Below, one piece after another: positions 37,517 through 47,459 of a stretch of DNA of 64,000 nucleotides. Every line of letters begins with the position of its first letter. Positions within the stretch are counted from its first letter, which is position 1. Under the pieces are notes generated by a model. That model was not told where the DNA came from, made no database searches, and was given only the letters and a program-made list of their open reading frames with translations. Position numbers and translations under genes: made by a program. Source of the DNA: Aminobacter anthyllidis (GTDB taxonomy: Bacteria > Pseudomonadota > Alphaproteobacteria > Rhizobiales > Rhizobiaceae); contig NZ_JAFLWW010000001.1 of NCBI RefSeq assembly GCF_018555685.1, positions 1 to 64,000 on the forward strand, in the 5' to 3' direction.

Positions 37517-38818
37517 ATGGCCGCTTCGAAACAACTCGAATCCTTCTTTGGAACCCCGCTTTCGGAGGCCGATCCCGAAATCTTCGGCTCGATCCGCAAT
37601 GAACTTGGCCGCCAGCGCCATGAGATCGAGCTGATCGCCTCGGAAAACATCGTGTCCCGCGCCGTTCTCGAGGCGCAGGGCTCGATCATGACCAACAAGT
37701 ACGCCGAGGGTTATCCGGGCAAGCGCTATTACGGCGGCTGCCAGTTCGTCGACGTTGCCGAGGAACTCGCCATCGAGCGTGCGAAGAAGCTGTTTGACTG
37801 CAAGTTCGCCAACGTCCAGCCGAACTCGGGCAGCCAGATGAACCAGGCTGTGTTCCTGGCGCTGCTGCAGCCGGGCGACACCTTCATGGGCCTCGACCTG
37901 AATTCGGGCGGTCACCTGACCCACGGTTCGCCGGTCAACATGTCCGGCAAGTGGTTCAAGGTCGTCTCTTATGGCGTGCGCAAGGACGACAACCTGCTGG
38001 ATATGGACGAGGTTGCGCGCCTTGCCCGCGAGAACAAGCCGAAGCTGATCCTCGCCGGCGGCACTGCCTATTCCCGCATCTGGGACTGGAAGCGTTTCCG
38101 CGAGATCGCCGATGAAGTCGGCGCCTATCTGATGGTCGACATGGCCCATATCGCTGGCCTGGTTGCCGGCGGCGTGCACCCGTCGCCGCTGCCGCATGCC
38201 CATGTCGTTACCACCACCACCCACAAGTCGCTGCGCGGCCCGCGCGGCGGCATGATCCTGACCAATGACGAGGACATCGCCAAGAAGATGAACTCGGCCG
38301 TGTTCCCCGGCCTGCAGGGCGGCCCGCTGATGCATGTCATCGCCGCCAAGGCCGTTGCCTTCGGCGAGGCGCTGAAGCCCGAGTTCAAGACCTACGCGGC
38401 AAATGTCGTCGCCAACGCCAAGGCGCTGGCCGCGAGCCTCAAGGACACCGGCCTCGACATCGTTTCGGGCGGCACCGACAACCATTTGATGCTGGTCGAC
38501 CTGCGTCCCAAGAACGCCACCGGCAAGCGCGCCGAGGCAGCTCTGGGCCGCGCCAACATCACCTGCAACAAGAACGGCATTCCGTTTGATCCGGAAAAGC
38601 CCTTCGTCACCTCGGGCGTCCGCCTCGGCACGCCGGCGGGCACCACCCGCGGCTTCGGCGAGGCCGAGTTCCGCGAGATCGGCCAGCTGATCACCGAAGT
38701 GCTCGACGGCTTGAAGGTCGCCAATTCGGATGAAGGTAACGCCGCCGTAGAGGCAGCGGTCAAGCAGAAGGTCGTCAGCCTCACTGAACGCTTCCCGCTC
38801 TATCCTTATCTCGGCTAA
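37517..38818 (+). CDS. glyA: Serine hydroxymethyltransferase
   Basis: A 433-residue PLP enzyme interconverting serine and glycine with transfer of the one-carbon unit to tetrahydrofolate. Landmarks are [54 protein letters not shown] and the PLP-lysine motif [16 protein letters not shown]. The start [20 protein letters not shown] is standard for alphaproteobacteria. It heads the glyA-nrdR-rib-nusB run but is separated from nrdR by a terminator, so it is probably its own unit. The 982-codon minus frame across this region is a shadow. Confidence 0.97.
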   Translation: MAASKQLESFFGTPLSEADPEIFGSIRNELGRQRHEIELIASENIVSRAVLEAQGSIMTNKYAEGYPGKRYYGGCQFVDVAEELAIERAKKLFDCKFANVQPNSGSQMNQAVFLALLQPGDTFMGLDLNSGGHLTHGSPVNMSGKWFKVVSYGVRKDDNLLDMDEVARLARENKPKLILAGGTAYSRIWDWKRFREIADEVGAYLMVDMAHIAGLVAGGVHPSPLPHAHVVTTTTHKSLRGPRGGMILTNDEDIAKKMNSAVFPGLQGGPLMHVIAAKAVAFGEALKPEFKTYAANVVANAKALAASLKDTGLDIVSGGTDNHLMLVDLRPKNATGKRAEAALGRANITCNKNGIPFDPEKPFVTSGVRLGTPAGTTRGFGEAEFREIGQLITEVLDGLKVANSDEGNAAVEAAVKQKVVSLTERFPLYPYLG

Positions 38819-38848
38819 GTCGAGGCCATAAAGAGCCTTCACAATTGG

Positions 38849-38882
38849 AAGCCCCGTGCCGGACACCCCGGCATGGGGCTTC
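38849..38882 (+). terminator. Rho-independent terminator after glyA
   Basis: GAAGCCCCGTGCCGG pairs with CCGGCATGGGGCTTC with one mismatch and a 4-5 nt loop, followed by TGCTTT. It lies 30 bp after the glyA stop codon. Confidence 0.8.
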
Positions 38883-38944
38883 TGCTTTCCGGGATGATGC
38901 ATTAAGCCTTTCCCGGTCGAGGATTCGAATGACAAGGCTGAACG

Positions 38945-39409
38945 ATGCGTTGCCCCTATTGCCAGTCTGAAGACACGCAAGTGAAGGACTCCCGTCCCGC
39001 CGAGGATGGTGCCGCGATCCGCAGGCGTCGCATCTGCCCGGTTTGCGGCGGCCGCTTCACCACCTTCGAGCGAGTGCAGTTGCGCGACCTCGTCGTGCTC
39101 AAGAAGACTGGCCGCAAGGTGCCGTTCGACCGTGACAAGCTTGCCCGGTCGGTCGAGATCGCCGTGCGCAAGCGCAATGTCGACCCCGAACGCATCGAGC
39201 GCGCCGTAACCGGCATCGTCCGCCAGCTCGAAAGCTCCGGAGAAACCGAGGTTCCTTCCGGCGAAATCGGCCGTCTCGTGATGGAGGCGCTGAAGACTCT
39301 CGACGACGTCGCTTATGTGCGCTTCGCCTCGGTCTATCGCAATTTCCGTGAGGCCAAGGATTTCCATGACGTGCTGGGGGAACTCAAGGGCGACGAGGAC
39401 GCCGGTTGA
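38945..39409 (+). CDS. nrdR: Transcriptional repressor NrdR
   Basis: A 154-residue regulator that represses ribonucleotide reductase genes when dATP/ATP is bound. The N-terminal zinc ribbon has CPYC and CPVC pairs ([28 protein letters not shown]). The ATP-cone domain follows with [19 protein letters not shown] and [15 protein letters not shown]. Length is normal. It is followed after 3 bp by ribD, the common alphaproteobacterial order. NrdR boxes would be expected at nrd genes, which are not in this window. Confidence 0.97.
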   Translation: MRCPYCQSEDTQVKDSRPAEDGAAIRRRRICPVCGGRFTTFERVQLRDLVVLKKTGRKVPFDRDKLARSVEIAVRKRNVDPERIERAVTGIVRQLESSGETEVPSGEIGRLVMEALKTLDDVAYVRFASVYRNFREAKDFHDVLGELKGDEDAG

Positions 39410-39412
39410 ACG

Positions 39413-40537
39413 ATGGCCAGCAGCAGTGCATCCGAGCAGGACGGGATTGATCGCCGCTACATGGCAGCTGCACTCAGGCTGTCGCGCAAGCATCTCGGAC
39501 TGACCTCTACCAATCCGGCAGTGGGCACGCTCATCGTCCGCGACGACGGCAATGGACCTGTCATCGTCGGCCGCGGCGTCACCGCCATTGGCGGGCGGCC
39601 GCATGCGGAGGCAGAAGCGCTTGCGGAGGCGGGGGAACTGGCGCGCGGTGCCACCGCCTATGTCACGCTCGAACCTTGCGCCCATCACGGCCGCACCCCG
39701 CCTTGCGCCAATGCTCTGGTCACCGCCGGCATAACGCGCGTTGTCGGAGCAGCCAGCGATCCGGATCCGCGTGTTTCCGGCAAGGGCTACGCGATCCTTC
39801 GCGGTGCCGGCATCGAGGTCAAGGAGGGCGTGCTTGCCCGCGAGGCCGCCGATCAGCTCGCCGGCTACATGAATCGCTCGATGAGAAAGCGCCCGGAAGT
39901 GATTCTGAAACTTGCGCTTTCCGCCGACGGCATGATCGGCCGCCGCGGCGAGGGGCAGATCGGCATCACCGGCGAGATCGCCCGCCGCCAGGTCCATGTC
40001 ATGCGCGCCGAATGCGATGCCATCCTGATCGGCATCGGCACCGCCATCGCCGACGATCCTGAATTGACTGTACGCTTGCCCGGGCTCCGGACGCGTTCGC
40101 CGGCGCGTATCGTACTCGACAGGCTCGCTCGCTTGCCGGCGACCTCGAAGCTTGCGCGCTCGGCTGGTGACGTGCCGATGCTGGTCGCCGCCTGTTCGGA
40201 GGGCCACGCCGCCAAAAGGGCGGAGTTGGAGCGTGCCGGCGTGAAATTCCTGGCCACCGAGACCTACGATGGCCGCGTGGCACTTCCCGAGTTGCTCGAG
40301 GATCTGGGCAACCAGGGCATGTCGCGCATCATCGTCGAAGGCGGCGCCGACACGGCTCGTGCCTTCCTCGACGAGGGGCTGGTCGACCGCATCGCACTGT
40401 TCTACGGCCCCGAGGCCATCGGCGCCGACGGTATTGCAGCCCCCATTGGCCGCGACCATATACCTGCAGGGTTCGAACTGGTGCGCGAAGCGCGCTTCGG
40501 TGAGGACAGCTTTGCTGAGTGGATAAGGGAAATCTGA
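39413..40537 (+). CDS. ribD: Bifunctional riboflavin biosynthesis deaminase/reductase RibD
   Basis: A 374-residue enzyme catalysing two steps: deamination of the pyrimidine from GTP ring opening and reduction of its ribosyl side chain. The deaminase half has the zinc motifs PHAEAEAL and EPCAHHGRTPPCANAL. The reductase half contains ILKLALSADGMIGRRG and IIVEGGADTARAFL. The ATG at 39413 follows the nrdR stop by 3 bp. Its TGA overlaps the ribE ATG by one base (TGATG), so the genes are coupled. Confidence 0.95.
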   Translation: MASSSASEQDGIDRRYMAAALRLSRKHLGLTSTNPAVGTLIVRDDGNGPVIVGRGVTAIGGRPHAEAEALAEAGELARGATAYVTLEPCAHHGRTPPCANALVTAGITRVVGAASDPDPRVSGKGYAILRGAGIEVKEGVLAREAADQLAGYMNRSMRKRPEVILKLALSADGMIGRRGEGQIGITGEIARRQVHVMRAECDAILIGIGTAIADDPELTVRLPGLRTRSPARIVLDRLARLPATSKLARSAGDVPMLVAACSEGHAAKRAELERAGVKFLATETYDGRVALPELLEDLGNQGMSRIIVEGGADTARAFLDEGLVDRIALFYGPEAIGADGIAAPIGRDHIPAGFELVREARFGEDSFAEWIREI

Positions 40538-41154
40538 TGTTTACCGGGATCGTTACCGACGTGGCCACAGTCGCGTCTGCAACACAGCTCGACCAGGGCG
40601 TGCGCCTGCGCATCGAGACCGCCTACGACCCCAAGACCATCGATGTCGGTGCCTCGATTTCCTGTTCCGGCGTCTGCCTGACTGTGGTCACGCTACCGGA
40701 AGCAACATCCAACGCGCGCTGGTTCGAGGTCGAGGCCTGGGAAGAGGCACTGCGCCTCACCACGGCGAGCGGCTGGAAGGCTGGGCAGAAGATCAACCTG
40801 GAGCGCGCACTCAAGATCGGTGATGAGCTCGGCGGCCACATCGTTTCCGGCCATGTCGACGGCATGGCCGAGATCGTCGCGCGCGAGGACGAGGGCGAGG
40901 CGGTACGCTTCCGCCTCGAGGCACCGCGCGAACTGGCCAGGTTCATCGCGCCCAAGGGCTCGGTTGCACTCGATGGTACGTCGCTGACCGTCAACAAGGT
41001 CGAAGGTACGCGCTTCGACGTGCTGCTGATCCATCATTCGCTGCAGGTGACGACCTGGGGCGAGCGCAAGGTCGGCGACCGGGTCAATCTCGAGATTGAT
41101 ACCATGGCGCGTTATGCGGCGCGCCTTGCCGAAGCGGCCAGGGAAGGGCTCTGA
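40537..41154 (+). CDS. ribE: Riboflavin synthase (alpha chain)
   Basis: A 205-residue enzyme that dismutates two 6,7-dimethyl-8-ribityllumazine molecules to riboflavin. Two lumazine-binding repeats are visible, starting MFTGIVTDVATV and near IVSGHVDGMAEIV; the conserved SCSGVCLTVV and ALDGTSLTVNKV motifs lie in repeats 1 and 2. An in-frame ATG at 40519 lies inside ribD; MFTGIV at 40537 is the universal start. The 116 bp before ribH carry no FMN riboswitch that I can recognise. Confidence 0.96.
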   Translation: MFTGIVTDVATVASATQLDQGVRLRIETAYDPKTIDVGASISCSGVCLTVVTLPEATSNARWFEVEAWEEALRLTTASGWKAGQKINLERALKIGDELGGHIVSGHVDGMAEIVAREDEGEAVRFRLEAPRELARFIAPKGSVALDGTSLTVNKVEGTRFDVLLIHHSLQVTTWGERKVGDRVNLEIDTMARYAARLAEAAREGL

Positions 41155-41270
41155 GGCGAGGCACCAACCGCCGGTCGTTTGGACAGCGGTTTCCTGCCAC
41201 AGTGCTTAACACTTCGCTTGCGAACTCACCCGGTTCGGCCTAAGTCAGCCGCTCCTGCCGGAGATTTTAC

Positions 41271-41735
41271 ATGGCCAACGACAAGAAACTGAAGCTCCTC
41301 ATCGTCGAGGCGCGCTTCTACGACGACCTTTCGGACGCGCTGCTGGACGGCGCCAAGGCTGCCCTGGACGCGGCCGGCGCATCCTATGATGTGGTGACAG
41401 TCCCCGGTGCGCTCGAAATCCCGGCCGTGATCTCGTTTGCGCTCGATGCAGCCGACGACGAGGGCACCGAATATGACGGTTACGTCGCGCTCGGCACCGT
41501 CATCCGCGGCGAGACCTATCACTTCGATATCGTCGCCAATGAATCCTGCCGCGCGCTGATGGATCTGTCGGTCGCGGAATCGATCGCGGTAGGCAATGGC
41601 ATCCTGACCGTCGAAAACGACGATCAGGCTTGGGCCCGCGCCCGCCGCAGCGAAGGCGACAAGGGTGGCTTTGCCGCGCGTGCAGCCCTTACTATGATTG
41701 CCATACGCGAAAAACTTGGAGCAGCACGCTCGTGA
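41271..41735 (+). CDS. ribH: 6,7-dimethyl-8-ribityllumazine synthase
   Basis: A 154-residue lumazine synthase, the penultimate step of riboflavin synthesis, condensing the pyrimidine with dihydroxybutanone phosphate. Motifs are [50 protein letters not shown] with the catalytic His, and [15 protein letters not shown]. Only the lumazine-condensing enzyme is here; ribA/ribB are elsewhere. The stop codon overlaps the nusB GTG as GTGA. Confidence 0.96.
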   Translation: MANDKKLKLLIVEARFYDDLSDALLDGAKAALDAAGASYDVVTVPGALEIPAVISFALDAADDEGTEYDGYVALGTVIRGETYHFDIVANESCRALMDLSVAESIAVGNGILTVENDDQAWARARRSEGDKGGFAARAALTMIAIREKLGAARS

Positions 41736-42232
41736 CGCCTCCTGAAGACAACGGCCAGCCGCCCGTCCGCCATGCCAACAAGCGCGGCGCCGCCCGTCTG
41801 GCCGCCGTCCAGGCGCTCTACCAGATGGACGTGGCCGGCAGCGGCCTGCTCGAAATCACCGCTGAGTACGAGGCGTTTCGCCTTGGCAAGGAAGTCGACG
41901 GCGCGCTCTACCGCGAGGCCGACGCCCAGTGGTTTCGGGCCATTCTTGCCGGCGTCGTAGAGAACCAGAAGTTTGTCGATCCCGTCATCCGCGAGGCTTT
42001 GACCGAAGACTGGCCGCTGTCGCGGCTCGATTCGACGCTGCGCGCCATCCTGCGTGCCGGCGTCTATGAGCTGATGAAGCGCCAGGATGTTCCCGTGGCG
42101 GTGATCGTTTCGGAATATGTCGACATCGCCAAGGCTTTTTATGCCGACGACGAGCCCAAGCTCGTCAACGCAGTACTCGACCGTGTCTCCCGCAAGCTGC
42201 GCGGCGAAGGTAAGGGCAAGGACGCACTATGA
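41732..42232 (+). CDS. nusB: Transcription antitermination factor NusB
   Basis: A 166-residue all-helical RNA-binding protein that joins NusE (S10) on boxA of rRNA operons to prevent premature termination. Landmarks are [38 protein letters not shown] and the C-terminal [33 protein letters not shown]. The GTG at 41732 lies in the ribH stop overlap. Its own TGA overlaps the next gene's ATG (ATGA). The rib-nusB pairing is widespread in bacteria. Confidence 0.96.
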   Translation: MTPPEDNGQPPVRHANKRGAARLAAVQALYQMDVAGSGLLEITAEYEAFRLGKEVDGALYREADAQWFRAILAGVVENQKFVDPVIREALTEDWPLSRLDSTLRAILRAGVYELMKRQDVPVAVIVSEYVDIAKAFYADDEPKLVNAVLDRVSRKLRGEGKGKDAL

Positions 42233-43431
42233 CCGGTGGCGAACGCGAAGCGCGGCGAACAGCTTATATTCTCGCCGCATCGCAAGCCATTATCGGTTCC
42301 GCTGCCCCGATAGCCCTGTCCATCGGCGGGCTCGCCGGGTTCTATCTGCTCGATACCGACAAGTCGCTGGCGACAGCACCTGTCACCGGTTTCAGCGTCG
42401 GCATGGCGCTCGGCGCGCTGCCTGCGGCTGCGATCATTCGCGGCCTCGGCCAGCGTGGCGGCTTCATGTTCGGAACGGCCGTCACCGCGGCCGGTGGCGC
42501 GATCGCGACGCTTGCCCTGTTCCGCTCCGAGTTCTGGCTGTTTGCCTTCGGCCTGCTGGTCATCGGCGTCGGCAACGCGTTCGTGCAGCAGTTCCGCTTT
42601 GCCGCCGCCGACAATGCGCCGCCTGAATTCAAGGCGAATGCCATTTCCTTTGTGCTTGCCGGTGGCATCATCACCGCCATCCTGGGGCCACAGATCGTCA
42701 TCTTCACCCGCGAACTGTTCGCCCCCATCATGTTCGCCGGCTCCTTTGCCTCGATCATCGGGCTTTCGGCCGTCGGCGCCGTGATCCTCGCTTTTCTGCG
42801 CGTCAAGGCAAGCGCCGGTGCCGTTGCAGCCGTCGACCAGGCCGACGCGCGTCCGCTGATGGAGATCGTCAGCCAGCCGCGTTTCGCCGCAGCGTTGATC
42901 TGCGGTGTCGGCACCTACACGCTGATGAGCTTTGTCATGACCGGAGCGCCGCTGGCCATGGTGGGCTGTGGCTTCTCGCCCGACGAAGCCACGCTCGGCA
43001 TTTCCTGGCATGTCATGGCGATGTTCGGCCCGAGCTTTTTCACGGGCCGGCTGATCCAGCGCTTCGGTGCGGAACGCATCGTGGCTCTTGGCCTGTTGCT
43101 GTTGATCTGCTGCGCCGTCGTTGCTCTTTCGGGCATAGAGTTGTGGCAATTCTGGACAGCGTTGATCCTGCTTGGCCTTGGCTGGAATTTCGGCTTCATC
43201 GGCTCGACCGCGATTGTCGCCGACACCTATCGCCCGTCGGAAAAAGGCAAGGTCCAGGGCTTCCATGACTTCGTCCTGTTCGGTGCTGTCGCCTTCGCCT
43301 CGCTGATGTCCGGTGCGGTCTACAACGCCTATGGCTGGGAAATGCTCAACTGGATCGTCTTCCCGGTCTGCGCGGTCAGCCTGGGGGCGCTTGCGACTCT
43401 GTCACTGACACGCCGGCGCCAAACCATCTGA
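42229..43431 (+). CDS. MFS transporter coupled to nusB
   Basis: A 400-residue inner-membrane transporter with 12 predicted helices. The motif-A-like loop reads [14 protein letters not shown], and a second one is [13 protein letters not shown]. Helices such as [21 protein letters not shown] are typical of the YfkF/drug-type MFS. The ATG overlaps the nusB stop by 4 bp, so it is the last gene of the nrdR-rib-nusB run. A link to riboflavin export would be attractive but has no support in the sequence. Confidence 0.86.
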   Translation: MTGGEREARRTAYILAASQAIIGSAAPIALSIGGLAGFYLLDTDKSLATAPVTGFSVGMALGALPAAAIIRGLGQRGGFMFGTAVTAAGGAIATLALFRSEFWLFAFGLLVIGVGNAFVQQFRFAAADNAPPEFKANAISFVLAGGIITAILGPQIVIFTRELFAPIMFAGSFASIIGLSAVGAVILAFLRVKASAGAVAAVDQADARPLMEIVSQPRFAAALICGVGTYTLMSFVMTGAPLAMVGCGFSPDEATLGISWHVMAMFGPSFFTGRLIQRFGAERIVALGLLLLICCAVVALSGIELWQFWTALILLGLGWNFGFIGSTAIVADTYRPSEKGKVQGFHDFVLFGAVAFASLMSGAVYNAYGWEMLNWIVFPVCAVSLGALATLSLTRRRQTI

Positions 43432-43585
43432 CAGGAGGATGTCGGCAATCACGGCTGCCGATTTCTTCGAACTACAAAAAAATATTGCGCATGCCGGGCG
43501 CATTGTGAAACCGTATGCCCCGACGGAAGCTGGCCGCCATGCTCATATGCGGCACCGAATTCCGGAAACGAGAAGGGGCTTCACT

Positions 43586-44497
43586 ATGCGTCAAACCAGA
43601 ACAATCGCCGCAGCGATCATTGCGCTCGGCCTCGCCACCGGCGCCGCAAGCGCGCAAGTGGTGGTGTCTTCCAAGATCGACACCGAAGGTGGCGTGCTCG
43701 GCAACATCATCAAGGCCGTGCTCGATGCCAACAACATCGCCACGACAGACCGCATGCAGCTTGGTGCGACGCCCGTCGTGCGCAAGGCGATTACCGCCGG
43801 CGAGATCGACATCTATCCCGAATACACCGGCAACGCCGGCTTCTTCTTCGAAAAGGCCGATGATCCGCTCTGGAAGGACGCCGCCAAGGGGTTCGAGACC
43901 GCCAAGAAGCTCGACTACGACGCCAACAAGATCGTCTGGCTGTCGCCGTCGCCGGCCAACAACACCTGGGCGATCGCGCTGCGCAAGGATGTGGCCGAGA
44001 CCAACAAGCTCGCCACGCTGAGCGATTTCGGCAAATACGTTGCCGGCGGTGGCACTGTCGTGCTGGCCGCGTCGTCCGAATTCGTCAACTCGGCTGCTGC
44101 CCTTCCTGCCTTCCAGACGACCTACGGTTTCACTCTCAAGCCCGAGCAGCTGATTACGCTTTCGGGCGGTGACACCGCTGCCACCATTGGCGCTGCCGCC
44201 AACCAGACCAACGGCGCCAATGCCGCCATGGTCTACGGCACCGACGGCGGTATCGCCCCGTCTGGCCTGGTCGTTCTCAGCGACGACAAGGGCGTGCAGC
44301 CGGTCTATCAGCCGGCGCCGATCATTCGCGAAGCCGTGCTCAAGCAGCACCCGGAGATCGAGACCCTGCTCAAGCCGGTGTTCGAAAAGCTCGATCTCGT
44401 CACGCTGCAGGAGCTCAACGGCCGCGTTCAGGTCGGCGGCGAGCCGGCCAAGGCCGTTGCCGAAGATTTCCTGAAGAAGAACGGCTTTCTGAAGTAA
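43586..44497 (+). CDS. osmF: Osmoprotectant (glycine betaine/choline) ABC transporter substrate-binding protein
   Basis: A 303-residue periplasmic binding protein of the OpuAC/OsmF type. The signal peptide MRQTRTIAAAIIALGLATGA is cleaved near AASAQ. The mature protein begins VVVSSKIDTEGGVLGNII, with RKAITAGEIDIYPEYTGNAG and PSPANNTWAIALRKD, all hallmarks of quaternary-amine binding proteins. AGAAGGGG lies 7 nt before the ATG. It is the first gene of a four-gene operon in the same order as E. coli osmF-yehY-yehX-yehW. The ligand is probably betaine-like, though E. coli OsmF has weak or no betaine affinity, so ligand choice is open. Confidence 0.92.
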   Translation: MRQTRTIAAAIIALGLATGAASAQVVVSSKIDTEGGVLGNIIKAVLDANNIATTDRMQLGATPVVRKAITAGEIDIYPEYTGNAGFFFEKADDPLWKDAAKGFETAKKLDYDANKIVWLSPSPANNTWAIALRKDVAETNKLATLSDFGKYVAGGGTVVLAASSEFVNSAAALPAFQTTYGFTLKPEQLITLSGGDTAATIGAAANQTNGANAAMVYGTDGGIAPSGLVVLSDDKGVQPVYQPAPIIREAVLKQHPEIETLLKPVFEKLDLVTLQELNGRVQVGGEPAKAVAEDFLKKNGFLK

Positions 44498-44505
44498 GCT
44501 TCGCA

Positions 44506-44529
44506 GGCGCGCCTCGTCAGGGGCGCGCC
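44506..44529 (+). other. Intercistronic hairpin between osmF and yehY genes
   Basis: GGCGCGCC (44506-44513) pairs perfectly with 44522-44529 around an 8-nt loop, 8 bp after the osmF stop, with no U-tract. Such stem-loops behind binding-protein genes commonly protect the upstream mRNA and allow more binding protein than permease. Confidence 0.65.
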
Positions 44530-44555
44530 GACGGAACCGGGGACGCGTCGCAGTC

Positions 44556-45725
44556 GTGAGCATCAGGTTCGACAAGCTGGGCGTGGTGATCGCCGCGATC
44601 ACCGCCTATGGCGCCTTCGTGGCGCCATTCGCCACTTTTCGCGCCAATCGCATCGTTGCCGGTGAGCCACGTTCGATACTTGAGGCCTTGCCGCAGCCAC
44701 TGGGGCTGGTTCTTCTCGCCGTTCTACTTGCCGCGGGTCTCGTTGCCCTGTTCAAGACGCCGCTGGTTGTACGACTTGGTGCCAGCGTCGTGGCGCTTCT
44801 TTCGCTGGCACTGCTCATCGGTGTTGCCGGTAGCCATCTGACCCCAGAAGGCAACACCTTCGCCCGTGTATCGCCGGCCTCCGGCTTCTGGGTTTTGATC
44901 TTTGCCTTCACCCTGCTGCTTGCCGATGTCCTGACCCGGCTGCAGTTGTCGCCGGTTGGGCGTGTCGTCGCGCTCGGCACAGCTGCGGCAGCGATCTGGC
45001 TGCTGCTCGCTTCCGGTGCCTGGGACAGTCTGTCGATCCTCAAGGAATACGCCAACCGCGCCGACAGTTTCTGGAACGAGGCGAGGCGCCATGTCGAACT
45101 CGCGCTCGGCTCGCTGGTTGCTGCGGTTCTTGTCGGCCTGCCGCTCGGTATCCTTTGTCACCGAGTCGAGGCGCTGCGGGCAGGGGTGCTCAATGTGCTC
45201 AACATCATCCAGACGATCCCCTCCATCGCGCTATTCGGCATCATGATCGCGCCGCTCGGCTGGGTCGCGGCCAACATTCCCGGTGCCTCTGCGCTTGGCA
45301 TTCGTGGCATTGGCGCCGCACCGGCCTTTGTCGCGCTGTTTCTCTATTCCCTGCTGCCGGTGGTCGCCAACACTGTCGTCGGCCTTGCCGGCGTGCCGCG
45401 CGCAGCCAACGACGCGGCACGCGGCATGGGCATGACCGGGTGGCAGCGGCTCAAAAATGTCGAATTCCCGCTTGCGTTTCCGGTCATCCTCACCGGAATC
45501 CGCATCGTTCTGGTCCAGAACATCGGCCTTGCGACTATTGCCGCGCTGATCGGCGGCGGCGGCTTCGGCGTCTTTGTCTTCCAAGGTGTCGGCCAGACGG
45601 CAATGGACCTCGTCCTGCTCGGCGCGGTCCCAACTGTGGCGCTGGCCTTTGCCGCAGCCATCATCCTCGACGCGGTGGTCGAATACATCGCGACCCGCAA
45701 ATCCACTGAAGTGGCCGCTGCATGA
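44556..45725 (+). CDS. yehY: Osmoprotectant ABC transporter permease (YehY type)
   Basis: A 389-residue inner-membrane permease. The N-terminal third has several extra helices (VVIAAITAYGAFVAPFATF, LGLVLLAVLLAAGLVAL) before the BPD_transp_1 core, as in YehY. The core begins HVELALGSLVAAVLVGLPLG and has the EAA-like loop ANDAARGMGMTGWQRLKNVE that contacts the ATPase. The GTG start at 44556 is the only start giving the family N-terminus. The stop overlaps the next ATG as ATGA. Confidence 0.9.
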   Translation: MSIRFDKLGVVIAAITAYGAFVAPFATFRANRIVAGEPRSILEALPQPLGLVLLAVLLAAGLVALFKTPLVVRLGASVVALLSLALLIGVAGSHLTPEGNTFARVSPASGFWVLIFAFTLLLADVLTRLQLSPVGRVVALGTAAAAIWLLLASGAWDSLSILKEYANRADSFWNEARRHVELALGSLVAAVLVGLPLGILCHRVEALRAGVLNVLNIIQTIPSIALFGIMIAPLGWVAANIPGASALGIRGIGAAPAFVALFLYSLLPVVANTVVGLAGVPRAANDAARGMGMTGWQRLKNVEFPLAFPVILTGIRIVLVQNIGLATIAALIGGGGFGVFVFQGVGQTAMDLVLLGAVPTVALAFAAAIILDAVVEYIATRKSTEVAAA

Positions 45726-46660
45726 TCGAAATCGAACACATCACCAAGCGTTACGGCGAAACGACAGTTGTCGACGACGTATCCATGGTCATCGAGCCAC
45801 GCACGGTCACCGTGATCGTCGGCACCTCCGGTTCTGGCAAGACGACGCTGTTGCGCATGATCAACCGCCTGGTCGAGCCGACTTCCGGCACGATCAAGCT
45901 CGACGGCACGGACAACCGCTCGGTGCCCGGCCACGAGCTTCGCCGCAGCATCGGCTACGCCATCCAGGGCAATGGCCTGTTTCCGCACCGCACGGTGGCG
46001 CAGAACATCGCCACCGTTCCTTCGCTGCTCGGCTGGGATGCCGCGCGCATCAAGGCTCGTGTCGACGAGTTGTTGTCACTGCTCCAGCTCGACCCTGCCG
46101 CCTTCGGCCCACGCTATCCGCACGAATTGTCGGGCGGCCAGCAGCAGCGCGTCGGCGTCGCCCGGGCTCTCGCCGCCGAGCCCAACGTGCTGTTGATGGA
46201 CGAGCCCTTCGGTGCGCTCGACCCGATCATCCGCACCAAGGCGCAGGAAGACCTGTTGGCGATCCAGAAACGGTTCGGCACGACCATCATCCTCGTCACC
46301 CATGACATGGAGGAGGCGGTTCATCTCGGTCATCGTATCGCGGTGATGGATGCCGGCCGGCTCGTCCAATACGCTACGCCGGCCGAAATCCTGGCCAGGC
46401 CTGCCAACGATTTCGTCGAAACGTTGATCGGCACGAGCGACCGTCCGTTCAAGCTTTTGTCGCTTGGCGCGGTCGGTGATGCGGTCGAGCCTGGTCAGGC
46501 GTCGGGCGAGGGAATCCGTGCCGGCGCGAGCCAACGCGACGCGCTGGCCGAACTGTTGTGGTCGGGACGGGCAGCGATGCCGGTGACGTCCGAGGACGGT
46601 GCAGCCCTTGGCCGCGTGACCGTCGAAGGCCTCCTGAAGCGCGCCGCGAGGCCTCAATGA
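45722..46660 (+). CDS. yehX: Osmoprotectant ABC transporter ATP-binding protein (YehX type)
   Basis: A 312-residue ATPase of the ProV/OpuCA-like group. It begins MIEIEHITKRYGETTVVDDV. Walker A is GTSGSGKTTLL, the signature LSGGQQQRVGVARAL, Walker B VLLMDEPFGALDP, and the switch His lies in VTHDMEEAV. The C-terminal extension (about residues 235-312) contains one weak regulatory-like module rather than two complete CBS domains. It sits between the two permease genes and overlaps both by 4 bp. Confidence 0.93.
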   Translation: MIEIEHITKRYGETTVVDDVSMVIEPRTVTVIVGTSGSGKTTLLRMINRLVEPTSGTIKLDGTDNRSVPGHELRRSIGYAIQGNGLFPHRTVAQNIATVPSLLGWDAARIKARVDELLSLLQLDPAAFGPRYPHELSGGQQQRVGVARALAAEPNVLLMDEPFGALDPIIRTKAQEDLLAIQKRFGTTIILVTHDMEEAVHLGHRIAVMDAGRLVQYATPAEILARPANDFVETLIGTSDRPFKLLSLGAVGDAVEPGQASGEGIRAGASQRDALAELLWSGRAAMPVTSEDGAALGRVTVEGLLKRAARPQ

Positions 46661-47406
46661 AGGCCTGGATTCCGCTCCTGCTGCGTCTGTGTTTGCTGGC
46701 GTTGCTGATCGCGTTCCTGACCAATCCGCTGTGGTTCGAGCCGCTGCTCAAGCCACTGACGCAGAATGGCGCCCCGGCGATCTACAACCAGGGCAGCCTG
46801 ATGTCGCTGGCGATCCAGCATCTGCGCACTGTGGCGATCGCCACCGCTGCTGCGATCGTGGTTGCGGTTGCGCTCGCCATCCTGGTAACCCGGCCCGTAG
46901 GCGTCGAATTCCTGCCCTTGTCACGCAGCCTGGTGAACATTGGCCAGACGTTTCCGCCGGTCGCGGTGCTGGCGCTGGCCGTTCCCGCCGTCGGCTTTGG
47001 CGAGAAGCCGACGCTGATCGCACTGTTCCTCTACGGCCTGCTACCGATCTTTGAGAACACCCTGACGGGCCTCACCACCACTCCGGCCAACATCGTCGAG
47101 GCCGCACGTGGTGCCGGCATGACCGGCTGGCAGCGCCTGCTCAAGGTCGAACTGCCACTCAGCGTGCCGGTCATACTCGCCGGCATCAGGCTCTCGGTTG
47201 TCATCAGCCTGGCCACCGCAACAATCGGTTCGACGGTTGCCGCCAAGACCCTCGGCGAGGTCATCATTGCAGGACTGCAATCCAACAACCTGGCCTTCGT
47301 CCTGCAGGGCGGCCTGATCGTCGCGGCCCTTGCCGTGCTGATCTACGACGCGCTATCGGCATTGGAGCGCATGGCGGCGAAGCGCATGGGGCAGGTGGCA
47401 GCCTAG
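46657..47406 (+). CDS. yehW: Osmoprotectant ABC transporter permease (YehW type)
   Basis: A 249-residue permease, the shorter of the pair. Helices include LLLRLCLLALLIAFLTNPLW and TVAIATAAAIVVAVALAIL. The EAA loop is VEAARGAGMTGWQRLLKVEL, nearly the same as that of the YehY partner, as expected for two subunits docking one ATPase dimer. The ATG overlaps the ATPase stop codon (ATGA). It ends the operon; I see no clear intrinsic terminator behind it. Confidence 0.92.
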   Translation: MKAWIPLLLRLCLLALLIAFLTNPLWFEPLLKPLTQNGAPAIYNQGSLMSLAIQHLRTVAIATAAAIVVAVALAILVTRPVGVEFLPLSRSLVNIGQTFPPVAVLALAVPAVGFGEKPTLIALFLYGLLPIFENTLTGLTTTPANIVEAARGAGMTGWQRLLKVELPLSVPVILAGIRLSVVISLATATIGSTVAAKTLGEVIIAGLQSNNLAFVLQGGLIVAALAVLIYDALSALERMAAKRMGQVAA

Positions 47407-47459
47407 AATCCGCCGCAATCGGGTTTGTTGCCGCGAGTAAAGGATGGAGACGTCTCGGC

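Noticed and set aside
37511-40459. A 982-codon open frame on the minus strand across glyA, nrdR and ribD
   Set aside because: It lies opposite three certain genes, is rich in His, Asp, Arg and Gly as expected of the reverse of high-GC codons, and has no recognisable domain.
38819-41270. FMN riboswitch before or inside the riboflavin genes
   Set aside because: I looked upstream of nrdR, ribD and ribH and saw no RFN-like conserved sequence; the genes are coupled by overlaps instead.
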